DNA of 26,260 nucleotides from JANXVV01 sp038230975 (GTDB taxonomy: Bacteria; Planctomycetota; Phycisphaerae; Tepidisphaerales; Tepidisphaeraceae), in NCBI GenBank assembly GCA_038230975.1, contig JBBRMF010000047.1, forward strand, positions 1 through 26,260, given 5' to 3'. Shown here one piece after another: positions 7,650 through 13,959 of this stretch. The notes under the pieces are model-generated. The model was not told the DNA's origin, did no database searches, and saw nothing but the letters and a program-made list of their open reading frames with translations. Position 1 is the first letter of the stretch. Every line of letters starts with the position of its first letter. Made by a program: the position numbers and the translations under genes.

Positions 7650-8523
7650 CGGTGATATCCGACAGGACGCCTTTGCAATATCCAACCGTTTCGGCCAACC
7701 CGGGCAGCGGGTCTTCCGCGTCTTTCTCAAACTCGAAGCTGACTGCGTGGCTGTACTTGGTGTCGACCAGCGCCTGCAGCATGCCGCGGATATCCAGGAC
7801 GCCGCGGCCGCACTCGACGGTTTTGGCCTTGGGGCCGTGATCGGCGACGTCTTTGAAATGGACATCATATAAGCGAGGCGAGAACTTACGGATCGCTTCG
7901 GCCGGGTCTGCCCCGGCCTTGCTCGTGTGGCCAACATCGATGCACAGGCCGATGCGCTCGTCGAGCTTTTCGATGCCCGCCCAGACATCCGCCGGGGCAT
8001 GCCATCGCATCTTGTCTTCCGGGCCGTGGTTGTGGATCGCGACGCGAATGTTGAATTCCTTGACGTACTTCTCGATCAATGGAAGCGCCTCGGAAGCCGG
8101 GCTGATGACGATCGTGGGGATGCCGGCATCGCGGGCGTATTCAAATGCCTGGCGGATGACCTCTTCCTTGTTGGGCAGTGAAACCACGCCGCAGCTCAGC
8201 GGAGTAATGCCGGCATCCGTGAACTTCCTGACGACTTCCTTCCGCTGCTCGGTCGTCGTTTTGAGCGGCATGTGCATGTCTTTGATCGATGCGTACGCCA
8301 GCCCCACCCGATGAATTGCCACGATCGTTGGTTCAAGCGGTTTCTGGTGGAAGGTGTAGGTCGCGACACCGATCTTCAAACCACGCCAGGGATCGGATTT
8401 GATGGTTTCGCCAGGCTCGGCAGCCACAGCGCGCTGCGACCAGGCGGCGCTTGCCAGTGGAATTGCGGCGACCAGCGCACCGGCACGGATCAACTGTCGA
8501 CGAGTCGGAAGCATGGGTTGCAC
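7639..8523 (-). CDS. Tat-exported sugar phosphate isomerase/epimerase-like TIM-barrel protein
   Basis: The product is a xylose-isomerase-like / AP-endonuclease-2 TIM barrel. The N-terminus has a twin-arginine signal (TRRQLIR at 7-13, hydrophobic core 14-27, likely cleavage near AVAA 32-35), so it should be periplasmic. Likely metal ligands are in HNHG (164-167), DVGH (196-199), H222 in YDVHFKD, and E264/E266 in SFEFE. The length of 294 residues is normal. The GTG at 8523 is preferred over the internal ATG because GGAGG lies 6 bases upstream of it. Secreted members are numerous in Planctomycetota, where substrates are mostly unassigned. A divergent or shared regulator is not seen. The next gene upstream on the strand encodes a lactonase-like propeller, which also suggests carbohydrate metabolism. 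Confidence 0.85.
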   Translation of the reverse strand: MQPMLPTRRQLIRAGALVAAIPLASAAWSQRAVAAEPGETIKSDPWRGLKIGVATYTFHQKPLEPTIVAIHRVGLAYASIKDMHMPLKTTTEQRKEVVRKFTDAGITPLSCGVVSLPNKEEVIRQAFEYARDAGIPTIVISPASEALPLIEKYVKEFNIRVAIHNHGPEDKMRWHAPADVWAGIEKLDERIGLCIDVGHTSKAGADPAEAIRKFSPRLYDVHFKDVADHGPKAKTVECGRGVLDIRGMLQALVDTKYSHAVSFEFEKDAEDPLPGLAETVGYCKGVLSDITVKA

Positions 8524-8593
8524 ATTAAACCTCCAAGGTGGAATGTTTCGCCGTTAGGAACGATTCCGTCGGCTAGAGAGTTTTGCGAAGTAG

Positions 8594-8660
8594 GATGCCT
8601 TGGGCGTCTCGCCCATGCTTTTTGTTGAAGAAAACGCGGGCGAGACGCCCACGCCACCTT
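8594..8660. repeat. Palindromic dispersed repeat family 2, copy 2
   Basis: Perfect 14-base arms TGGGCGTCTCGCCC (8601-8614) and GGGCGAGACGCCCA (8638-8651) enclose a 23-base loop. Core and flanks match the repeat at 743-843, including ATGC and GAAGAAA in the loop and GGTGGC/GCCACC edges. It occupies the 183-base spacer between the lactonase and TIM-barrel genes. Confidence 0.75.
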
Positions 8661-8706
8661 TAAATTCCCGTGTACTGCATCAGACGCTACAAAATACGAA
8701 TGAATT

Positions 8707-9879
8707 CTATCGCGCCGATACGAACTTGATGCAGACCGGTGAACCGACTTTGGCCGTCGCGCCTGTCGGATTGAGAGCCCCTGTCTGCAGGTCAACCTTG
8801 AACACGACGATCGAATCCGAATCCTGATGGGCAACCAGCAGGAAATTGCCGCTGGGGTCCATCCGGAAATTGCGAGGGGTCTTGCCCATCGTCGGCTGCC
8901 GTCCGGTGGCAGTCAGCTTTCCGGTCTGTTCATCGATCGTGAAGATGGCAAGAGAATTGTCGCCGCGATTGGAACCGTACAGGAATTTGCCAGATGGGTG
9001 TACCTGCACTTCGGCGGTACTGTTCCCCTTCTTCCCATCTTCCGGCAACGTGCGGATCGTCTGGATTTCGCTCAGACGGCCTTTGTCGGCGTCATAGGTG
9101 AAAGCGGTCACCGTCAAAGCCATTTCGTTGATCAGATACGCAAATTTTCCGCTCGGATGAAACGCGAAATGCCGCGGCCCGGAGCCTGGCGTGATTTGTA
9201 CGAACGGTGGGTCATTCGGCGTCAGCGTGCCTTTGGCTCCATCGAGTTGATAGACGAACAACTTATCGAGTCCAAGGTCCGCGGCAAACGCAAATCGACC
9301 GGCCGCATCCACATTGAATGAGTGGGCGTGCGGGACTTGCTGTCGGCTCGGATCAACTGATTTGCCGGCATCCTGAATGAAGGCGGTGGGTTTGGAGAGC
9401 TTACCGTTTTCTTCGATCTGCAAGGCTTCCACGCTACCGCTGCCATAGTTGGCGACGAGGGCCGTGTTCCCTGCGGGATTGAGCCCCACGAAACAAGTAC
9501 CCCCGCCACCGGCTGTTTGCTGATTCAGCATGGTCAGCTTGCCGGAATCTTTCGCGATGGAAAAAGCGCTCACCAGCCCACTATCTAATTCGCTGACTGC
9601 GTACAGGAACTTCTCCGTCGGATGAATTGCCAGAAACGAAGGACTCGCGACTTCGGCCGCCAACTGCGGCGCACTCAATTCACCGGTTTTTGGATCCATG
9701 TGCATGACATAGATGCCTTTACTTTTCGGACCGGTGTAAGTGCCAACGTACACCAGAAGCGGCCCATCGGCGATGAGTTCTTTTTCGTTCGCGCCGAGCG
9801 CGGGAATTGAGAACGCGGTCGAAACGGTCAGCGTCAATACGGCCGCGAACCAGACAATGGATTTGCAAGTTGGTTTCAT
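8707..9879 (-). CDS. Secreted lactonase-family seven-bladed beta-propeller protein
   Basis: The product belongs to the 6-phosphogluconolactonase-like (YbhE/PF10282) beta-propeller family. A signal peptide is visible (MKPTCKSIVWF... cleavage about residue 29), then YVGTYTG at the first blade and repeating units of the type 'HPSGKFLYV.N' (for example LAIHPTEKFLYAVSE, FAFHPSGKFAYLIN, VQVHPSGKFLYGSN, RMDPSGNFLLVAHQ). The length of 390 residues is typical for secreted members. Export argues against a role in the cytosolic pentose phosphate pathway; the real substrate is unknown. It is the first gene of a likely two-gene minus-strand unit with the TIM-barrel protein, though a 183-base spacer with a palindrome separates them. 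The ATG at 9879 lacks a clear Shine-Dalgarno. Confidence 0.88.
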   Translation of the reverse strand: MKPTCKSIVWFAAVLTLTVSTAFSIPALGANEKELIADGPLLVYVGTYTGPKSKGIYVMHMDPKTGELSAPQLAAEVASPSFLAIHPTEKFLYAVSELDSGLVSAFSIAKDSGKLTMLNQQTAGGGGTCFVGLNPAGNTALVANYGSGSVEALQIEENGKLSKPTAFIQDAGKSVDPSRQQVPHAHSFNVDAAGRFAFAADLGLDKLFVYQLDGAKGTLTPNDPPFVQITPGSGPRHFAFHPSGKFAYLINEMALTVTAFTYDADKGRLSEIQTIRTLPEDGKKGNSTAEVQVHPSGKFLYGSNRGDNSLAIFTIDEQTGKLTATGRQPTMGKTPRNFRMDPSGNFLLVAHQDSDSIVVFKVDLQTGALNPTGATAKVGSPVCIKFVSAR

Positions 9880-9901
9880 GGGCGATGATTCTATAGAGAT
9901 T

Positions 9902-10549
9902 TTATTTCCCCGCCATGGCCTCGATCAGTTCGCGATGCAACTGAATGAACGCGGCTTTGAGTTCGGCTTCCAATATCTTCGCGGCTTCGGTTTTTTCGAG
10001 GTCGGTTCGGATCAGAATCGGTTCGCCGTAGATGACCCCATATCGAATGTGACGGAATGGCAACCAGGCGCTGATTTTTTTGTATACCTCGGAATTGAGA
10101 ACCACCGCCGGCAGCACGGGGACGTTGGCCATCTGCGCCAGTCGGGCGGCGCCGGGTCGCATGCGTCCACCGTTTAGCACGGAATCTTCCAGCCGACGAA
10201 TATTCCCCTCAGGGAACATCGCCACGACTCGCCCCCTGGCCAATCGATCGAGAATAATGCGAACGGTCGGGCTGTCGGGTTTGGATCGATCGAGCGGAAA
10301 GGCATTCATCGAGCCATAGAACCACGCGACGAACGGGTTGCGAAATACTTCAACAATGCTGACGAAATCCAGTTTGCGCGGCGCATGACGAACCAGCAAC
10401 GGAACATCAAATGGGCTAAGATGCGTGCTGGCAAGAATGAATGCGCCCGGCCGATTGACTCGATCGCGATGCAAAATGGTCGGCCGTGAAGTCCCCCAGA
10501 AAATCGCCGAACCCACGGCATGAACCACGTTGTAATAGACGTCGCTCAT
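9902..10549 (-). CDS. PlsC-like lysophospholipid acyltransferase (LPLAT) 2
   Basis: The 215-residue product is a short LPLAT domain that would transfer an acyl chain to a glycerolipid or related acceptor at the membrane. The catalytic HX4D motif is THLSPFD (H43, D48) and the acceptor-binding motif is FPEGNIRR (112-119), followed by PVLPAVV (144-150). The start overlaps the stop of the preceding acyltransferase gene by 4 bases (ATGA), so the two are translationally coupled. They diverge from the aryl-polyene-like operon. In aryl polyene and related clusters, acyltransferases attach the finished chain to a lipid, which is the likely role here, but ordinary phospholipid synthesis is not excluded. 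Confidence 0.85.
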   Translation of the reverse strand: MSDVYYNVVHAVGSAIFWGTSRPTILHRDRVNRPGAFILASTHLSPFDVPLLVRHAPRKLDFVSIVEVFRNPFVAWFYGSMNAFPLDRSKPDSPTVRIILDRLARGRVVAMFPEGNIRRLEDSVLNGGRMRPGAARLAQMANVPVLPAVVLNSEVYKKISAWLPFRHIRYGVIYGEPILIRTDLEKTEAAKILEAELKAAFIQLHRELIEAMAGK

Positions 10550-11331
10550 TGGATTTCAACCGCTGATTTTTCAGGCTCGCCCAGTCCGCAGGTCGCACAA
10601 AGTTCCCGATACATCGCCTGGAATTCCACCTGAAGATCCTGTGCCATTAATTCGCGGGCGACCTTGCGGCGAGGTTCATCCAGTCGCGGATGCACGAGGC
10701 TTCCGACGATCACCCACAACCGCGCCCGCTTGAATGGCAGCCATGGCCCGACACGCGTTAACGCATCCGTTCCCAGAACCACCACCGGCAATATCGGCAC
10801 CTTTGCCCGGTAGGAAACCACGCAAGCCCCCTTCTTAATCGCCCCGCCTTGCATGACCGACATTTTTCCCCGAGCCACTCCGCCTTCGGGGAAAATGCCG
10901 ACGATTTTTCCGTCTCTCGCTTTTTCGATGGCCGTACGGATCGATTTAACCGGAACCCCATTTCGATCCACCGAAAAACCCCCGCCGGCCTCCAGCAAGT
11001 AGGAGACGATTCGATATTTGTGAAACTCAATCCGCGACATCCAATCGATCTGTCGATCGACCATCGCGGTCAAAAGCATCGGCTCGATATGGCTCAAATG
11101 GGTACAAGCCAGCACGAATCCGCCGGAACGTTCAAGGCGATTTCGATGCAGCACGGTCAGACGAATGCAGCAAAGCTGCACGAATCGGCAGATGGATCTT
11201 CCCATGCGGTAGATCGGCGTGACCATTGAGCGCGAGTATAGCAATGCATCTGAATGCTTGCCATGAATCATGCTTGCAAATGGAGTCGCAATCCACAGAA
11301 TCCCAGAAACGCCCTTGACGACATTCCACAA
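10546..11331 (-). CDS. PlsC-like lysophospholipid acyltransferase (LPLAT) 1 with an HX4E motif
   Basis: The product is 261 residues if the first Met is used. LPLAT features are the block around THLSHIE (H78, E83), FPEGGVARG (147-155), a KKGA segment, and VPILPVVVLG. The catalytic HX4D of PlsC-type enzymes reads HX4E here; Glu is normal in LpxL/HtrB enzymes but uncommon in this subfamily. The N-terminus is uncertain. Met at 11331 leaves only 26 bases to the divergent ACP gene; Met at 11271 or 11226 would leave more room for promoters and lose little conserved sequence. The stop overlaps the start of LPLAT 2. Probable function is transfer of an acyl or aryl-polyene chain to a lipid acceptor. 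Confidence 0.85.
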   Translation of the reverse strand: MWNVVKGVSGILWIATPFASMIHGKHSDALLYSRSMVTPIYRMGRSICRFVQLCCIRLTVLHRNRLERSGGFVLACTHLSHIEPMLLTAMVDRQIDWMSRIEFHKYRIVSYLLEAGGGFSVDRNGVPVKSIRTAIEKARDGKIVGIFPEGGVARGKMSVMQGGAIKKGACVVSYRAKVPILPVVVLGTDALTRVGPWLPFKRARLWVIVGSLVHPRLDEPRRKVARELMAQDLQVEFQAMYRELCATCGLGEPEKSAVEIQ

Positions 11332-11357
11332 CCCATTGAATAATCGATCTCAACGCC

Positions 11358-12068
11358 ATGACTTCTGCACTCGACCCTGACATTCTCCAACAGATCAAGA
11401 CAATTCTCCGACGCGACCTCAAGTTGGGGCCGGATGTCCCCTTGGCTGAAGACATGCCGTTCTTCGGTGGGGATGTCGATCTGGATTCGCTGGACATGCT
11501 GCTGTTGGTAACCAGTATCGAACGGCAGATGGGCGTGCGCATCCCAAACGAAGCCGTCGGCAAGGAAGTCTTTCAAAACGTGTCGACGCTTGCCCGCTAT
11601 GTGCAGGATCACCGCACAACGGCGACTCCAAACGCGGTGGCGATCGCCCCGCCGACCGACTGGCTTGCCCAATTGCCGCACGGTGAGGCGTTTCGGTTTG
11701 TTTCCCGCGTCACAGAGGTTCGACCCGGCGAGATGGCGCGCGGCGTGTGGTCGCTGAAAGGCGATGAGCCATTCTTCGCCGCTCACTTTCCGGGGAAACC
11801 GATCGTTCCAGGCGTACTGATTGCCGAAGCCCTTGCACAGATATCCGGGCTTGCCGGTCCGACCGGCAGTGGATCACAAGGCAAGCTGGCACAAATCGAT
11901 CTCCGCTTTGAGCAGGCAGTGCAACCACCGGTGGAAATTGCGCTGGAGTCCAAAATAACCCGCGTGCTGGGACCGTTGCAGATGTGCGAAGTCACTGCGA
12001 GGGTGGGGTCGTTCACCGTCGCGAGTGGTTCACTGACGTTGCAACGGGGCAGTGGAGACAAATCGTGA
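11358..12068 (+). CDS. Acyl carrier protein fused to a FabZ/ApeI-like hotdog dehydratase
   Basis: The 236-residue product has two domains. Residues 1-88 are an acyl carrier protein with the phosphopantetheine attachment site DLDSLDML (Ser44). After a short linker, residues 100-230 form a hotdog-fold 3-hydroxyacyl-ACP dehydratase with HFPGKPIVPGVLIAEALAQ (H143 and E157 as the likely catalytic pair, as in FabZ). Together they could hold a growing chain and dehydrate it. In known aryl polyene clusters the ACP and dehydratases are separate genes, so this fusion is notable. It starts the plus-strand operon, back to back with the acyltransferase pair. The ATG at 11358 is the first in frame before the ACP domain; no strong ribosome site is visible. 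Confidence 0.88.
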   Translation: MTSALDPDILQQIKTILRRDLKLGPDVPLAEDMPFFGGDVDLDSLDMLLLVTSIERQMGVRIPNEAVGKEVFQNVSTLARYVQDHRTTATPNAVAIAPPTDWLAQLPHGEAFRFVSRVTEVRPGEMARGVWSLKGDEPFFAAHFPGKPIVPGVLIAEALAQISGLAGPTGSGSQGKLAQIDLRFEQAVQPPVEIALESKITRVLGPLQMCEVTARVGSFTVASGSLTLQRGSGDKS

Positions 12069-12110
12069 TTAAATGGCCGTGCGCGATTAATCGCCGTTTT
12101 AGACACGGTT

Positions 12111-12210
12111 CCCTCTCCCGGGACACCGGGGGAGGGTTAGGGTGGAGGCGGCTTTTTTCTCGATGCAGCCCGCCCCCACCCCGGCCCTCCCCCGGTGTCC
12201 CGGGAGAGGG
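12111..12210. repeat. 100-base paired palindrome (REPIN-like, dispersed repeat family 1, copies C1 and C2)
   Basis: C1 (12111-12136) has arms CCCTCTCCCGG / CCGGGGGAGGG with loop GACA. C2 (12185-12210) is the exact reverse complement of C1, so the one arm mismatch in each is compensated in the long pairing. The tails (TTAGGGTGGAGGCG and CGCCCCCACCCCGG) also pair roughly. The whole can fold either as two small hairpins or as one 100-base hairpin. It lies between the ACP-dehydratase and LolA-like genes, ending 34 bases before the latter's start. Confidence 0.85.
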
Positions 12211-12244
12211 AGCAACAGCGCGGAATCGCGCACGATCATTTAGG

Positions 12245-12985
12245 ATGCGCTCTTCATTTATCGCCGTGGCAATCGCGTTGATGATCGCGGTTTCCTGGCG
12301 AGCGGAATTGCCGACAGCCCTCCCGACATCTCCTCCACAAGGCGTGGACGCAGCACTATGGGCGAGAATGGTTGCGGTCGATACAAAGGCCGGAAAGATC
12401 ATCGATCTGACCGCCGATTTTGAGCAACAGAAATTCACGCAGCTCCTCAAAAAGCCCATGATCAGTACCGGCACGATTCACGCCAAAGGCACGGCCATGC
12501 TATGGGACACGCGCACGCCCGAACCCACGATGATGCGCGTGGATGAATCCGAAGTGCGAATCTTTTACCCGCACCAGAACACTGTCGAAATTTACCCGCT
12601 TGCCGGGCAATTGTCTTCGTTGGCCGCCTCTCCCCTGCCGCGCTTGGCCGTGCTGCTTCCTCACTTTGATTTCGCCAAAGGTTCCGCCAAAGATTTTGGC
12701 CAGGAAGAGCGCGCCGAGCAGTTGGTGATTCATCTCACTCCGACCGAGGTGTCTCTGAAAGAGCATGTCGAATCGGTCACTGTGTTGATCGATGCCGAGC
12801 GGGGTTTTATACTCGCTTTCCAAATGTTGGACTCCGATGGTGAACGAACCGTGATTCGATTCTCGAATGTTAAAACGAATGCGAATCTGGAGGACGCCCG
12901 TTTGAAATTAAAACTTCCGCCGGATGTGAAAACGGTTCGACCTCTGGAGCATTTGGGTGCTCCCCCGGCATCGCCTAAAAAGTAA
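12245..12985 (+). CDS. LolA-like periplasmic lipid/lipoprotein carrier
   Basis: The 246-residue product has an N-terminal signal peptide (MRSSFIAVAIALMIAVSW, cleavage near residue 20). The LolA-type beta-sheet domain follows: ADFEQQKFTQLLKKPMISTGTI (start of the half-barrel), a strand MLWDTRTPEPTMMRVDESEVRIFYP, and a final INF-type strand VIRFSNVKTNANLEDARLKLKLP. LolA-like proteins occur in aryl polyene clusters (ApeL type) and are thought to chaperone the lipid product across the periplasm. The frame is open far upstream (to 11984), but this runs through the palindrome and the previous gene, so the ATG at 12245 with its signal peptide is the real start. It is followed after 8 bases by the LpxL-like gene. 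Confidence 0.82.
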   Translation: MRSSFIAVAIALMIAVSWRAELPTALPTSPPQGVDAALWARMVAVDTKAGKIIDLTADFEQQKFTQLLKKPMISTGTIHAKGTAMLWDTRTPEPTMMRVDESEVRIFYPHQNTVEIYPLAGQLSSLAASPLPRLAVLLPHFDFAKGSAKDFGQEERAEQLVIHLTPTEVSLKEHVESVTVLIDAERGFILAFQMLDSDGERTVIRFSNVKTNANLEDARLKLKLPPDVKTVRPLEHLGAPPASPKK

Positions 12986-12993
12986 GAACCGAA

Positions 12994-13959
12994 GTGAAAC
13001 CCATCGCCATTGACGAGACCCATACCGCTTCTTCGCCGGTGCCGCCTTCCACCGTTCGTCTGCCACAATTTCGCCAGATGGCCGCCGGATTCTGGCTCCG
13101 ATTGTTGTTCTGGCTCGCGCGAAATGCCCCAATGATCCTGCGCACCATCAAACGCCCCGGCGTCTGGGGTACCCTGCGGTTCTCATCCAAGGTTCGCGCC
13201 GCGACATTCGCCAACGCACGGCGGATTCTCGGTTCGGAAATCTCCAACGCACGCTGCAAAACATTCGCGAAGGACGTCGTTGGAAATTTCTTCGACTTCG
13301 TGCTGGATGTCGGGCGCAGCAGTGCGATGACCTCGGCCCAGCTCCATCAACAAATTGAATCCGTCGAAGGTCGCGACACCTATGTTGCCCATCGAAAGCA
13401 AGGCGGTGGCGCGATCATCGCAACGGCCCATATGGGCTCCTTCGAGGTCGGTCTGGCGGCATTAGTGGATGTCGAGCAACACATTCACGTCGTGTTCAAG
13501 CGCGATTCCCAAGACGGATTTGAATCTATTCGTCGTGCGTTGCGAACGACACTGGGCGTGCATGAGGCTGCAATCGACGACGGTTGGGAAACCTGGATGC
13601 GATTGCGAGATGCGCTGGAAAGCAACCAGGTGGTTGTCATGCAGGTGGACCGCGCAATGCCCGGGCAGAAATCGCAGGCCGTGCGTATACTGGGTGGCCA
13701 TGTGCTGCTGCCGCTCGGACCCATCAAGCTGGCACAAATCAGCCGAAGCCCAATCGTCCCGGTATTTACCGTTCGCACCCGGAACGGACGTTGCCGAGTC
13801 ATGGCCGAAGCACCTATCTTTGTCGATCCCGATGCAACCTTAATCGAGGGTGTCCATCCGGCGCTACTGCAATTGGCGAAGGTGATCGAGAAATATGTCG
13901 CCCTGTACCCGGAGCAATGGCTCGTGCTTGATCCGGCATTTGTGGAAGATGCAAACTGA
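12994..13959 (+). CDS. LpxL/HtrB-family lipid A-type acyltransferase
   Basis: The 321-residue product matches the lysophospholipid acyltransferase family of lipid A late acyltransferases. The catalytic HX4E motif is HMGSFE (H146, E151), preceded by GGGAIIATA. Downstream are VVMQVDRAMPGQ (the position of the usual DQ...G block) and VPVFTVR. A hydrophobic segment (about 31-50) would anchor it to the inner membrane. Start is a GTG 8 bases after the LolA-like stop with a GAACCGAAG lead; the stop overlaps the next start (TGATG). In this setting it probably transfers the aryl-polyene or another acyl chain onto a lipid carrier; the true acceptor is not shown by sequence. Confidence 0.85.
   Translation: MKPIAIDETHTASSPVPPSTVRLPQFRQMAAGFWLRLLFWLARNAPMILRTIKRPGVWGTLRFSSKVRAATFANARRILGSEISNARCKTFAKDVVGNFFDFVLDVGRSSAMTSAQLHQQIESVEGRDTYVAHRKQGGGAIIATAHMGSFEVGLAALVDVEQHIHVVFKRDSQDGFESIRRALRTTLGVHEAAIDDGWETWMRLRDALESNQVVVMQVDRAMPGQKSQAVRILGGHVLLPLGPIKLAQISRSPIVPVFTVRTRNGRCRVMAEAPIFVDPDATLIEGVHPALLQLAKVIEKYVALYPEQWLVLDPAFVEDAN

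Noticed and set aside
11984..12244. Long N-terminal extension of the LolA-like gene
   Set aside because: It runs through the end of the ACP-dehydratase gene and the 100-base palindrome; a clear signal peptide starts at 12245.
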